DNA of 64,000 bases from Psychrobacter proteolyticus (GCF_003350005.1 NZ_QLKS01000001.1:62001-126000); one strand, 5' to 3'. Positions 1-9,727 are shown, counted from the stretch's first letter. The notes: generated from the letters alone by a model not told the origin. Translations and numbers: made by a program.

Positions 1-758
1 GTAGGATTGTGAATGGCAGCGTTGGTAATGTATAGGCGCGGCTTATGCTCATCTAAAATCGCTGCAAAGGCCTCTACATCTGGCCCATTTGGCGTATAAG
101 GGACGCCAACTACTTTGACCCGATGGGCAAGCAGCTGTGCTCGAAAATTAAAGTAACAAGGATCATCGACGACAACTGTATCACCCGGCGTCAGCAAAAA
201 TCGAAAAATCAAATCTATCGCCTGAGTGCCTGAATCCGTCAATATGACCTGTGACGGTTCTGCATTGATACTCAATCCTGCCATACGCCGTGTGAGTAAT
301 TGACGCAATGCTAGCAGCCCTAGCGGCGTTGCATACTCACTGATAATGGATGCGTCAGCTTTTGCCACATTTCGCAGACCACGGCGTATACCTGCTTCAA
401 ACAACCAATCCGCTGGCAACCAACCGCAGCCTGGCTTTAATGCACCATCGGGTGGCTCCAGCGACTGCCGTGATACCCACAATGGATCTACCACTCGGTC
501 AATTTTTGGCGCTATATCTGTCAATGATAGCGGCGCTGTCGTCTCTGCCACATAAAACCCTGCACCAGGACGGGAGTAGATGATTCCCTCAGTTTGCAGG
601 CGCTCGTAGGCTTCAACCACGGTTGATGGTGAGAACCCATAATCTTTGGCAGCGGCACGGACGGAGGGTAGTCGCGACTCTGGGATATAGATAACGGTTG
701 CTATTTTCTCTTTTACGTCAGCCATGACAACTTCGATGCGTGTTAGCTTCTTATTCAT
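1..758 (-). CDS. MocR/GntR-type PLP-domain transcriptional regulator (partial)
   Basis: The gene is open to the left edge, so only about the first 252 residues are visible. The N-terminal winged helix (about residues 5-70) contains RLPSVRAAAKDYGFSPST and an end-of-wing GIIYSRPGAGFYV. From about residue 105 an aminotransferase fold type I domain begins (GCGWLPADWLF, LTDSGTQAIDLIFRF, VVDDPCYFNF). The PLP-binding lysine would lie beyond the edge. MocR proteins usually use PLP or an amino compound as effector and commonly regulate a divergent neighbour, here the MFS transporter gene that starts about 200 bp away. The chosen ATG at 758 puts the helix-turn-helix at the normal place, but I see no strong ribosome binding site. 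The family call is firm; the effector and target are inference. Confidence 0.85.
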   Translation of the reverse strand, partial: MNKKLTRIEVVMADVKEKIATVIYIPESRLPSVRAAAKDYGFSPSTVVEAYERLQTEGIIYSRPGAGFYVAETTAPLSLTDIAPKIDRVVDPLWVSRQSLEPPDGALKPGCGWLPADWLFEAGIRRGLRNVAKADASIISEYATPLGLLALRQLLTRRMAGLSINAEPSQVILTDSGTQAIDLIFRFLLTPGDTVVVDDPCYFNFRAQLLAHRVKVVGVPYTPNGPDVEAFAAILDEHKPRLYITNAAIHNP

Positions 759-829
759 ATTGTTTACAATTTTTGGTAGGGCGGCTTTTGTGAAGGTTTT
801 ATCTTAAGGTTACAGCTAGGACAATATAT

Positions 830-842
830 GGATATGCTATCC
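830..842. promoter_or_regulatory. Small palindrome in the MocR/MFS divergent spacer
   Basis: The perfect inverted repeat GGATA-TGC-TATCC lies between the divergent regulator and transporter genes. It could be a regulator site, but a 5-bp arm can occur by chance, and MocR proteins often use direct repeats instead. No convincing -35/-10 pair was identified next to it. Confidence 0.2.
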
Positions 843-954
843 AAACTGTATGGGTTTTATAGACCAAACAGTTCTGTCTAATTGTACTGGATTGTATATA
901 GATAACCTACTGCGCTTTTGTTTTAATCATTGAACGTAAACGATGTGGAGGTAG

Positions 955-2205
955 GTGTCATTCTATTGTGAATCGCACTTACCTCAGTCAATTCAACGAT
1001 TATTCTTCAAAAAGCAGCGATATATGACCACGAAAAAATATAATAAATATTTGGCGTTTGCCTTATGTGTGATAACGACAAGCGTCAATATCCAAGGGCC
1101 GCTTTATGCCGTTTACGCACACAATGATGGCTATGGTGTACTAGCAACTACGATAGCGTTTTCCTTTTATGTATTGGGTGTCATACCTGTATTGTTAGCT
1201 TTTGGCGGACTGTCTGATCGGATCGGACGGCGCAAGGTGATTTTAATCTCTCTAGCACTATCGATAGCAGCGACGGCTCTTATGTTGTTTTATCCGTACA
1301 CGCGAGCATTAGCGGTAGCGCGATTCGTACTGGGTGTGGGAACAGCTCTGATGGCTGCTACGGCGACAGCCTATATGATTGAGCTGCTTGGTTCATCAGA
1401 TACGATGCGTGCGACAGCGTGGGTGACGGCCAGTACAACGATAGGTTTTGGTCTTGGCCCTGTATTGACGACGGTTTCTTTGATGTTTTATGAAACCGAT
1501 CAGCCAGCCAGTTTTTTCTTACTGCTAGCGAGCGGGCTGTTCGCTATGTTTTTGTTATATCAATTACCAGAGACAGCACCTAAACGCACTAATTTGCCCA
1601 CATCTATGCTACGGCTACCTTACTTTAACCGTGAGGTCATCTGGTATGGCAGCGGTATTTTGATTTGTTGGGCGACAACAGGTTTGGTTTTGTCAGTTAT
1701 TCCCTCAGTGCTGGCCACGCATGGACTCGCTAAGTATGCAGGGGTATCCTCTATGTTAGCCATCAGTTGTGGATTGATCGTTCAGCCAATCGCCCGAAAA
1801 CTTGACCCTCAAGTTTCAAGCAAGCTTGGTCTTCTGATCTTACTACCGGCTTATGCTTTATTAGCTTGGGGGACGTTGAATGCCAATCTACCAGTCATTC
1901 TTTTGGCGGCATTTTTGGCCAGTACTAGTTGCTATGGCTTTGTCTACTTGGGCGGTATGCTAGGAGTCGCAAAATCTGCTGGAAATGAGCAGGCACGTGC
2001 AAGTGCAGGCTATTTTCTGATGGCATATATAGGGCTTAGTGTACCCGTCATCTTTACTGGTTTGATTGTGGATCGGTATGGTGCTGCTACTGCGTTCTAC
2101 GCCTTTGGTGTGTTTTCATTAGTTGGTGTGATTGTCTTGTTTACCAGTCAACCTATATTGAAAATTGGTCGTCGTTCGAACGCCAATTTGCATAGCGTGA
2201 CTTAA
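955..2205 (+). CDS. MFS efflux-type transporter
   Basis: This is a major facilitator superfamily protein of about 12 hydrophobic segments. The family signature after the second helix is present as GGLSDRIGRRKV. Its length (about 394-416 residues) fits a drug/metabolite proton antiporter of the inner membrane. Two starts are possible: GTG at 955, preceded closely by GGAGG at 947-951, or ATG at 1024, which removes 23 residues and begins just before the first membrane helix. The later start gives a more typical MFS N-terminus but has a weaker ribosome binding site. The gene is divergent from a MocR-type regulator that may control it. The substrate cannot be read from the sequence. Confidence 0.85.
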   Translation: MSFYCESHLPQSIQRLFFKKQRYMTTKKYNKYLAFALCVITTSVNIQGPLYAVYAHNDGYGVLATTIAFSFYVLGVIPVLLAFGGLSDRIGRRKVILISLALSIAATALMLFYPYTRALAVARFVLGVGTALMAATATAYMIELLGSSDTMRATAWVTASTTIGFGLGPVLTTVSLMFYETDQPASFFLLLASGLFAMFLLYQLPETAPKRTNLPTSMLRLPYFNREVIWYGSGILICWATTGLVLSVIPSVLATHGLAKYAGVSSMLAISCGLIVQPIARKLDPQVSSKLGLLILLPAYALLAWGTLNANLPVILLAAFLASTSCYGFVYLGGMLGVAKSAGNEQARASAGYFLMAYIGLSVPVIFTGLIVDRYGAATAFYAFGVFSLVGVIVLFTSQPILKIGRRSNANLHSVT

Positions 2206-2423
2206 AACAAGGTTGATAATGCAGTTTTCTATTCATTATCTTTTAATTCAATACCTTTTAATTTAATACCTCTGCATGCAATGTCTATGCTCTAAAATAA
2301 TGCTCTTTTTTTGCTGAGGCACCACGATAAAGCAAACAATTGTATCAATATAGTGCTTTTGCCACTAAGTTTAATAGAAAACACCGTTTTGCCCATGGCA
2401 TAGAACTTGCCCTTTATACAGGT

Positions 2424-2439
2424 ATGACAATATTGTCAT
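2424..2439. promoter_or_regulatory. Perfect 16-bp palindrome at the amidase promoter (probable operator)
   Basis: ATGACAAT-ATTGTCAT is a perfect dyad without a spacer. It lies just downstream of a -10-like TATACA (2415-2420) and 25 bp before the ATG at 2465, so a bound protein would cover the likely transcription start. That geometry suits a repressor. No cognate regulator gene lies beside it. Confidence 0.45.
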
Positions 2440-2464
2440 GTTTCAACTAAAGAGGGTATGTTCT

Positions 2465-3682
2465 ATGTTTAAAAAAACCATTCTTTCACTGTTTATTCTA
2501 AGCGCGTTTGGTATATCAGTATCCCAAGCAGAAGACTTTACGGTTCTTAAGCAAATAGCAGATAAACCTACTCAGTTGAGTAGTGGTGAATATAAAGGCA
2601 ATTACTATGTACCTTCTACTTTAGACACCATAACATGGGGATATTTGCCCAACAGAGATGCTAGTCCCGTTATGTCTGTTGCTTCTGGGAGTGTGGTGAC
2701 TTTTGATACGGTCTCACACGAAGGTTTGCTCGAAGATCAGGGCCGTGATGCAGAAAAATACTTTAAGTCAAAAGGGGTCAAAAACGACTTTATTTTAGAT
2801 GAAGCCAAAACAATAACAAAATCAAAATTAAAACATGACTTTGATAAAGATGGTCCACATATCGTGACAGGTCCTATCGAAATCAAAGGGGCGCAACCAG
2901 GCGATATCCTAAAAGTAGAAGTCATCAACGTTGAACCGCGCGTGCCGTATGGTGTCATCTCTAACCGCCATGGCAAAGGCGCATTGGCAGGCGAGTTTCC
3001 CAAAAAAGCAAAACAAGACAATGCGTCTGAAGCTCACCCTGAGCGCTACGGCAATGTCTCCGTATTTACGCCTATCGAAAAAAATGCCAAAGGTGAATAC
3101 GAAGGTATCCTAAAAACAGATTCTGGTAAGTCTATACGTTTTCCACTCAGTCCCTTTATGGGTCTAATGGGTGTCGCAGCAAACACCTCGGAGCGAGTAC
3201 ACTCAGTTCCGCCTGCTATGTATGGCGGCAATATTGATATCAATGAATTGGGTACAGGGGCGACGGTTTATTATCCGGTACAAGTGGCAGGTGCACTGTT
3301 TTATACAGGTGATAGTCACTTTGCCCAAGGCGATGGCGAGGTTGCATTGACTGCCCTTGAAGCATCTGCTCGCGCCACTTTTAAATTTACATTGCTAAAA
3401 GCAGGCAAAGATAAGATTCCAGGTAAAGAGATTGTGCAACCTTTGGCAGAGAATGCTGAATTTTGGATCACACCAGGGCTAGATGAAGATTTGGATGAAG
3501 CGATGAAGAAGTCTACTCGTGAAGCGATTCGTTTCTTAAATCAAGAGTATGGCATTGATGAGGCGATCGCTTATGCTTATCTAAGCGCAGCGACAGATTT
3601 TGAAGTATCGCAGGTCGTGGATAAGACCAAAGGTATTCATGCCAAAATTCGTAAAGCAGATTTTAAAGAGTTTGAAAAATAG
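2465..3682 (+). CDS. Exported acetamidase/formamidase family protein
   Basis: The mature part belongs to the FmdA/AmdA family, whose members hydrolyse formamide or acetamide to ammonia and the acid. Family-like stretches include GPIEIKGAQPGDILKVEV, SPFMGLMGVA, the GGNIDINELGTGATVYYPV region and ALFYTGDSHFAQGDGEV. I chose ATG 2465 because AGAGGG sits just upstream and a clear Sec signal peptide follows at once (lysines, then a hydrophobic core ending SQAED). A longer reading from a TTG at 2438 would spoil the signal. Most family members are cytosolic, so an exported version may act on amides in the periplasm; the true substrate is unknown. A strong hairpin terminator follows the gene. Confidence 0.85.
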   Translation: MFKKTILSLFILSAFGISVSQAEDFTVLKQIADKPTQLSSGEYKGNYYVPSTLDTITWGYLPNRDASPVMSVASGSVVTFDTVSHEGLLEDQGRDAEKYFKSKGVKNDFILDEAKTITKSKLKHDFDKDGPHIVTGPIEIKGAQPGDILKVEVINVEPRVPYGVISNRHGKGALAGEFPKKAKQDNASEAHPERYGNVSVFTPIEKNAKGEYEGILKTDSGKSIRFPLSPFMGLMGVAANTSERVHSVPPAMYGGNIDINELGTGATVYYPVQVAGALFYTGDSHFAQGDGEVALTALEASARATFKFTLLKAGKDKIPGKEIVQPLAENAEFWITPGLDEDLDEAMKKSTREAIRFLNQEYGIDEAIAYAYLSAATDFEVSQVVDKTKGIHAKIRKADFKEFEK

Positions 3683-3710
3683 TACAAATTAACATTCTCA
3701 ACTTCAGAAA

Positions 3711-3744
3711 AAAAGTCCTTTATATTGATATAAAGGACTTTTTT
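3711..3744. terminator. Bidirectional rho-independent terminator
   Basis: AAGTCCTTTATA and TATAAAGGACTT form a perfect 12-bp stem with a small TTGA loop, flanked by an A-run on the left and a T-run on the right. It can end transcription of the amidase gene rightwards and of ampC leftwards. Confidence 0.9.
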
Positions 3745-3814
3745 ACATTCATTATATTGGTTTAAAAAAGGTGAGCGTCACTAGAGACACAGTAACGTTC
3801 TATTTTCTTCTACT

Positions 3815-4987
3815 TCAATTAGCCATTGCACTTTGCAGGATGGTGTAAGCCGCTTTGACCCTCTCTGCGTTGGGGTAGTTCTTATTTGCCAAAATGACAA
3901 TACCAGATTTTTTTGCGGGAATATAAGCGATATATCCACCGAATCCATTGGTAGCGCCTGTCTTGTTCACCCATACATCTAAAACAGGTGTCGGCTGATT
4001 GTTTGCTGTAATGGGCTGTGGCTTGAGTACCACATCCGTTGAATTACCTTCAATCAGTGTGTCTAGCTGAGTGGGGAATGAATACATCTCCCACGCCAAC
4101 CCCTGTGTAAAAGTGCTCGCTTGATAGTATCCCTTTCTAGTGTTTTGCAATGACTGTTGAATATCTTTATCCAAAGGGATTAACCCCATGTTAACCGCCA
4201 TGTAATGAGTCATATCCGCGCTGGTTGATTTAATACCATAGGCTTCGGCGTCTAAAATCCCAGGGTTAACTCTTATCGGCTCCCCAGCAGCGTTATAACC
4301 AAACGCATAATCGTCCATTTTGTCGTTAGGAACATTGACAAAGGTACTAGGCATATTGAGTAGGGGCAGTATTTTATCTTCCATCACCTGTGTGTAATCC
4401 GCGCCCATACTCAAGGCTGATATATGGCCGAACAGTCCTATACTGGCATTAGAGTATAGACGTTTTGAGTTGATAGGGAAGGCAGGTTGCCACGACTTAT
4501 AGTAGCGGAACAATTCCTTATTGTTTTTGACATCGTTAGGTACTTGAAGTGGTAGACCACCAGCCGAATAGGTGGCTAGGTTGATAAGCTTGGTGTTACC
4601 AATAGCGCTGTCTTGTAGGTAAGGAATGTATTTATCAGCGGTATCCTCCAAGTCGAGTGTGCCATTGAGCTCTGAGTAACTGGCCAAAGTCGCGGCAAAG
4701 GTCTTACTGATAGAGCCCAACTCAAAGATAGTGTTTTCTGAAACAGCCTTGCCAGATTGTTTGTCAGCCAAACCGTAGTTATAAAAAGACGACTTTCCAT
4801 CGACAATAATACCAAACGCCATACCTGGAATATCATGTGCTTTCATTAGCGACTTGGCTTGTGCATCGACTGTGCTTTTCAGATGACTGTCGCTGTCTGC
4901 TGCTTGCACTTGTCCAGATATCAATGAGGCGGCAATGACAGCAGTCAGACCAACTCGGCTAAAAAGTGTTTGCACTGATTTTTTCAT
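3815..4987 (-). CDS. ampC: Class C beta-lactamase (AmpC type)
   Basis: A serine beta-lactamase exported to the periplasm. All three class C active-site motifs are visible: SISK (Ser92 as nucleophile, Lys95), YSN at 178-180 and KTG at 342-344, with the family-typical KTGATNGFGGYIA context. The signal peptide covers about the first 29 residues, ending QVQAA. The length of 390 aa matches AmpC enzymes. No ampR regulator gene is next to it; the about 600-bp upstream spacer holds only its own promoter region, so expression may be constitutive or low. Such chromosomal AmpC enzymes are known from Moraxellaceae. Resistance phenotype cannot be judged from sequence alone. Confidence 0.95.
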   Translation of the reverse strand: MKKSVQTLFSRVGLTAVIAASLISGQVQAADSDSHLKSTVDAQAKSLMKAHDIPGMAFGIIVDGKSSFYNYGLADKQSGKAVSENTIFELGSISKTFAATLASYSELNGTLDLEDTADKYIPYLQDSAIGNTKLINLATYSAGGLPLQVPNDVKNNKELFRYYKSWQPAFPINSKRLYSNASIGLFGHISALSMGADYTQVMEDKILPLLNMPSTFVNVPNDKMDDYAFGYNAAGEPIRVNPGILDAEAYGIKSTSADMTHYMAVNMGLIPLDKDIQQSLQNTRKGYYQASTFTQGLAWEMYSFPTQLDTLIEGNSTDVVLKPQPITANNQPTPVLDVWVNKTGATNGFGGYIAYIPAKKSGIVILANKNYPNAERVKAAYTILQSAMAN

Positions 4988-5594
4988 GATTATATTACTT
5001 GTCCGTTTTGTTAGAAGTAGCGGAGGTCTATTCCTTTAGCGAGTCTGCAAATAGGTTACTGACTTCGAGAATGTCATTTCGTGTTTTCCTATTTTATTTT
5101 TACAGAACCTCCGTATTTTTACAGAATACCAATATTCCGGCCAGCTGAAATCGGTGTATTGAACATGGATTAAAGGCTAATTCATACCTCTACTATGAAT
5201 GTTTAAACGTATTTGTCTCTCATTTATTGAGGAATTGTCGTGTGCGCGACAAACTTCTAAGCGCTGTTATGAAATTATAGTCTACAGGCAAGGGATGTCG
5301 TCAATGATAAACCTTAACTTATCACTAAATGAATTAATCAGGGATGCATGATGAATAGTAATCAAAATGCTTATGGTATTGTCTGCGCTGTTTTTTTGTT
5401 TGACAGCAATTTGGCGCATTTTTTTGTTATGTTTAAAATGAGGACAAACCCTAAAAACACGACTTTTGTCATTATCTTGTCATAACCGCATCGTATCCTT
5501 GAGCTCACTATGAATGGTGGCTGCGTATGGCTGATGTCTTGACTTATTGTATGAGTCATTGATAACAGTAGGCGCATCAATACAAGGTTTGTTT
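4988..5594. other. Intergenic region between ampC and the sensor kinase gene
   Basis: About 600 bp of AT-rich spacer between divergent genes. No convincing coding region was found. A TTGACA hexamer at 5400-5405 has only a poorly spaced -10 candidate and could belong to the sensor kinase promoter. Confidence 0.5.
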
Positions 5595-7952
5595 ATGAGT
5601 GTGGCTAATCGGCTTGGTAGTATTTCTACGCGTATGCTGATTATTTTGGCATTGGCTTTTTCATTGATTATTCTAATGGTGTACTGGGTTATTGAAACCC
5701 AAGCGAAGCCGCGCCTACTAGAGATGACTTCAGAAACAGTGGTTGAAACGGGTAATGAAGCAATCAATAGCATCATGGCGAGTATCAGCCATGTCGATGG
5801 ATTGGCAAAGGCGACCAGTACGATGGCTGGTGGCTTGCCAAAAGAAGACGTTCTTTATAAAGAAACCTTTGGCAATCTCATGCAGCAGACGGACCTGCGA
5901 ATCGTGGGCGGAGGTGTATGGTTTGACCCCAATATGTATGAGCAAGGTCGAGAGCGTCAGTCGTTTGTGTGGGCGCGTGATGAGGCAGGCAACATGCAAC
6001 CATCAGAACGCTATAATCAAGTGAGCCAAACACCCAATCCTTATTATCGAGATTGGTGGTACATTCCAGCGATGTATGCGCGTCATGACCACTGTGTCTG
6101 GAGCCGTGCGTATGTGGATCCCGTGAGCAATCAGCCGATGATGACTTGTGCCAAGTCATTATATGACAGTCGTAACCAAGCTTTTGATGGCGTGGTGAGT
6201 TTTAATTTGTTATTGGATAATCTCGAAGATGCCATGAAAAAATGGCAAGATAAGGTAGGTGGCTACGTCTTTTTGGTAGACTTGGACAATCGGTTTTTGA
6301 CCTTTCCTGATCAGTCGATAGTCACTCAAGTGACGGAAGATAATCCTCAGGGCGAAATGGTAACCGCACATCAATTGGCCAAGAAAAACCCTAGCTTTGC
6401 ACCTATTGCTGATCGCCTAGATAGTATCAATCGCACACTGATCGATGAAGCGACTGCCAAAGATGAAGGCCGATTCACGCTCGCCGCCCGTAGTATTTTG
6501 AGCACGACCAATTTGGACAAAATCAGCGAACAAGAATCCCAATTACTCTCCGCATTATTGCTGTTGAACATCGATCAGACGTTTAACTTAGTCGGCAGTC
6601 ATTTGGTCGATACCATCGCTGTGCCCAATGATTTTGTGTTGCAGCAGTCTGCCACCGCTTTTGTGTTTCGTATGCCATTTACGTATTGGAAGATGGTCAT
6701 CGTTAAGCCTGATAATGACATGATGAGCGTGGCAAATGCACTGTCAAACCAGCTGATTCAAGCCATGCTATTGGGGTTTATTCCGATTTTATTACTAACT
6801 GCATGGGTATTTCGTCGCTACTTTACGCGTCCATTGAAGCACATGGCAATGGCCGTGGCTGATATGGGCACATTGATTGAGCAAAAACAATATCAAAAAT
6901 TAAGCGTGCATAAATTGCCACACTCAAATGTCAGTGAAATCCAAGTCATCAGCGAGCAGACCAATCAACTGATTGATCGTGTCGTCGAAAACGAAGGCGC
7001 GCTTGCTGAAATAAATGTCCATCTAGAGAGCCAAGTGACCGCCCGTACGAAAGATTTGCAGCAAGCCATGGACGAATTAAAAGCCTCACAAGTGCACCTA
7101 GTACGCTCCGAAAAAATGGCCACACTCGGTCAGATGGTGGCAGGCGTGGCGCACGAGGTCAATACGCCTCTTGGCTATGTGCGTAGCAATATGGAGCTGG
7201 TCGGTGATAACCTCATGCGTTTTGATGAGCTGATACAGCATACCGATCAATTATTGCATGCGTTAAAAGAACCAGAAGCTGACCAAGCACAAGTGACTCA
7301 ATTGATAGAGGAGACCTTGCAGTGTTGCGAGGCAATTAAAGAAGATGAAGTCAGTGAGGATTTGACAGATTTGATCAAAGACGGCCTGTATGGCGTCGAT
7401 CAGATTGCGGAGTTGGTCGTGAGTTTGCGTGATTTCTCTCGAATTGACGAATCCAAGGTAAAAGAGGTCGATATCAATGACTGTATCAACACGTCTTTGG
7501 TGATGGCACGTAATAATCTAAAAACTCTAGATGTCAGTACCAGTTTGGCTGAGCTACCATTGATTCAATGCAATCCTTCGCAAATCAATCAAGTATTACT
7601 CAATCTATTTAATAATGCCGCCCAAGCCATGCCAATGGATCATAAAGGGACATTACAGATCCTCTCGTCTGTTGATGAGTCGCGACAATACGTGGCAATC
7701 AGCATTACAGATAATGGTGCTGGTATCAAAGAGAGTGTTTTAACGCAGATCTTTGAGCCCTTTTTTACCACCAAAAAAGCCGGTGATGGCACAGGATTGG
7801 GATTGGCCATCACAGCACAAATTATCGAACAACATAGCGGTCGCATTGAGGTTAGCTCAATCGTTGGCGCGGGCACGACGTTTACCATCCTGCTGCCGAT
7901 ACAGTCTATCGCTCATAAAACCGAATCTTCGCAGGCCTTATTTGAAAGTTGA
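5595..7952 (+). CDS. Membrane sensor histidine kinase with a periplasmic sensing domain
   Basis: The order of parts is: a first membrane helix (about residues 15-35), a large periplasmic region of about 350 residues that looks like a double Cache-type domain (GGGVWFDPN, then FDGVVSFNLLLDNLE), a second helix (AMLLGFIPILLLTAWVF), a coiled linker, a dimerisation domain with the H box VAGVAHEVNTPLG (His520), and a HATPase domain with LLNLFNNAAQAM, ITDNGAGI and GTGLGLAI. The ATG at 5595 follows AAGG at suitable distance; an upstream TTG at 5547 is less likely. It is followed 33 bp later by a response regulator gene, its likely partner. It probably senses a small molecule outside the inner membrane; the ligand is unknown. 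Confidence 0.88.
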   Translation: MSVANRLGSISTRMLIILALAFSLIILMVYWVIETQAKPRLLEMTSETVVETGNEAINSIMASISHVDGLAKATSTMAGGLPKEDVLYKETFGNLMQQTDLRIVGGGVWFDPNMYEQGRERQSFVWARDEAGNMQPSERYNQVSQTPNPYYRDWWYIPAMYARHDHCVWSRAYVDPVSNQPMMTCAKSLYDSRNQAFDGVVSFNLLLDNLEDAMKKWQDKVGGYVFLVDLDNRFLTFPDQSIVTQVTEDNPQGEMVTAHQLAKKNPSFAPIADRLDSINRTLIDEATAKDEGRFTLAARSILSTTNLDKISEQESQLLSALLLLNIDQTFNLVGSHLVDTIAVPNDFVLQQSATAFVFRMPFTYWKMVIVKPDNDMMSVANALSNQLIQAMLLGFIPILLLTAWVFRRYFTRPLKHMAMAVADMGTLIEQKQYQKLSVHKLPHSNVSEIQVISEQTNQLIDRVVENEGALAEINVHLESQVTARTKDLQQAMDELKASQVHLVRSEKMATLGQMVAGVAHEVNTPLGYVRSNMELVGDNLMRFDELIQHTDQLLHALKEPEADQAQVTQLIEETLQCCEAIKEDEVSEDLTDLIKDGLYGVDQIAELVVSLRDFSRIDESKVKEVDINDCINTSLVMARNNLKTLDVSTSLAELPLIQCNPSQINQVLLNLFNNAAQAMPMDHKGTLQILSSVDESRQYVAISITDNGAGIKESVLTQIFEPFFTTKKAGDGTGLGLAITAQIIEQHSGRIEVSSIVGAGTTFTILLPIQSIAHKTESSQALFES

Positions 7953-7985
7953 GAGACTTCCAACTACTTATTTAAAGAGAGCCTC

Positions 7986-8924
7986 ATGCAAAAACCAAAA
8001 ATTGCTTTTATCGATGATGAACCACGCATTTTACGCAGTTTAAAAATGCACTTCCGACAGTCACACGATGTGTTTATCACTACTGATGCTACTGAGCTGA
8101 TGGAATATATCAGCGCGAATGAGGTACAAGTGGTCGTCAGCGATCAACGCATGCCAGATAAGCAAGGTACAGAAGTGTTGCGTGATATCAAGGCAGCATC
8201 CCCGAATACTATTCGCATCTTATTGACGGGGTATGCAGATCTGAATGCAGTGATTGATTCTGTGAATGAAGGCGAAATTTATCGCTATATCACAAAGCCT
8301 TGGCAAAATGATGAACTCAAAAAAACCGTTAATAAGGCCACAGAGATTGCTCAAAAAACCCAAGAAATCACCCAAAATGCCACTGAAAATCATGATACTC
8401 AAAACTGTATTCATGCCAGCATTGATAGCAAGCGTAGTATATTGGTGTTAGATGATGATGAGAGTGTCTATCAGCAAATAAAAAGTCATTTTAAGAGTGC
8501 TTATACCGTGAGCTGGGCAAGCAATATTGATCAGGCTGCAAGCTTATTACAAAAAAAACGCTTTGGCGTCACTATTACGGATTCGACGCTCAATAAAGAA
8601 AACATCACTCCCATTGTTTATGCGCTAAAAAATATTCAGCCTGATCTAATGGTGCTCATGTTGACCGAGTTCAAAGATGCACATATGGTGATTGATTTGA
8701 TTAATAAAGGTCAGGTATATCGCTGCCTACCACGACCGACCAATTTTTCTATGATGAGTATCAGTCTTGATCGGGCGTTTGATCATCACGAAAGATTGGT
8801 ACAGCAACCGATATTGGCAGCTCGCCATCATGTTGAAGCAGTGCCAGAATCAGAGACGTTGAACTTTTCTGACAAAATAAACCGTTTTTTTGCCAAATTT
8901 AGAGGTTTGCGTATTGGAAGGTGA
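7986..8924 (+). CDS. Response regulator with two receiver domains and no DNA-binding domain
   Basis: Receiver 1 (about residues 4-120) is complete: acidic pair near D10-D11, phosphoacceptor Asp53 in VVVSDQRMP, Thr81 and Lys104 in ITKPW. Receiver 2 (about 150-265) keeps acidic residues DDDE and Asp199 but has Arg250 (LPRP) where the conserved lysine should be. A short basic tail with no recognised output domain follows. It is preceded at 33 bp by the sensor kinase gene, so the pair probably forms a two-component system. With no DNA-binding or enzymatic output, it should act through protein contacts or as a phosphorelay step. Receiver 1 resembles those of RpfG-like regulators; that is family-level inference. 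Confidence 0.85.
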   Translation: MQKPKIAFIDDEPRILRSLKMHFRQSHDVFITTDATELMEYISANEVQVVVSDQRMPDKQGTEVLRDIKAASPNTIRILLTGYADLNAVIDSVNEGEIYRYITKPWQNDELKKTVNKATEIAQKTQEITQNATENHDTQNCIHASIDSKRSILVLDDDESVYQQIKSHFKSAYTVSWASNIDQAASLLQKKRFGVTITDSTLNKENITPIVYALKNIQPDLMVLMLTEFKDAHMVIDLINKGQVYRCLPRPTNFSMMSISLDRAFDHHERLVQQPILAARHHVEAVPESETLNFSDKINRFFAKFRGLRIGR

Positions 8925-9112
8925 CGTCAATCCAACATAAAAGTGATACATATGATTATCATCTTGCTAGTAGGTTTTACTATGTGCTGATGGTTATAAG
9001 TTTTCTCATTGGCTGCTCGCAAGCACAACAGAGGCTGCACAATATTTACCCTAGTAGAACCGTATGCACTTTAGGAAGAATCGACTGTATTTTGTTTAAG
9101 GTCGAACGCTAT

Positions 9113-9605
9113 TCAAGCCAAAACATTTTGCACGCAGTCGATTAAATACTCTTTTACGGCATTAAACAGTGGGTCAATCAATCGTCGTTCAGGACAGACC
9201 AAATACAGTGGGTAGGGGGCAACTTGCTAACCCCCTAGTTTAATTTCAATGTGCCGTCCTTCTTTTATATCAGAAATAATGTCCAAACGAGATTTTAGTG
9301 CAAGACCATGTCTCATTATTGTCCAACGCCTGGCCACGTCACCATCTTCTGCCCGATACAGCGACGCTCGCTTGTTTGCCCGAGCCTTCAAACGTCCATT
9401 GACTAAAATATTTGTCATTGTGTCCCAGACACAGACAATTGTGTTCAGCCAATGCTGGCGGTGTCTTAGGTTCACCAAACTTCTCTAAGTACATAGGTAT
9501 TGTCCAAGATGCCCAGTGCATCCTTACAGTGCTGCAAAAACTGCTCACCCTTGTTAGTAAGGCGGAGCTTGCGCGTCAAGCGGATGAACAATTTATCCTA
9601 TTGAG
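9113..9605 (-). pseudogene. Relic of a LysR-type regulator gene
   Basis: Read leftwards, the sequence gives KLFIRLTRKLRLTNKGEQF, the end of a LysR helix-turn-helix domain. It then jumps directly to late parts of the effector domain (HNCLCLGHNDKYFSQWTFE, EDGDVARRW, PLYLVCPERRLIDPLFNA). The start and the middle of the gene (roughly 100 codons) are missing, the frame shifts near 9350, and TAG at 9227-9229 replaces the tryptophan codon found at this place in the intact LysR at 15551. The last 26 residues are almost identical to that intact gene, so they are paralogues. The relic lies head-to-head with an SDR gene it probably once controlled. Confidence 0.88.
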
Positions 9606-9727
9606 ATACGCTGATGGAGGACAGGCCCTAGTTTGAAAAACATCAGACTAAATAGGATGGTTGTATTGTCTCAAATATAACAACCAACCGCTTAGATAAC
9701 GGTATAAATAACCCCTTAAATATAACT

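Noticed and set aside
5371..5580. A 69-codon minus-strand frame in the ampC/sensor kinase spacer.
   Set aside because: No binding site, no recognisable protein pattern, and it overlaps the start of the sensor kinase gene.
8921..9145. A 74-codon frame starting GTG that overlaps the response regulator stop and contains a lipobox-like LIGC.
   Set aside because: Its end runs into the antisense of the LysR relic, the composition is not protein-like after the hydrophobic part, and the GTG lies directly on the only AGG sequence.
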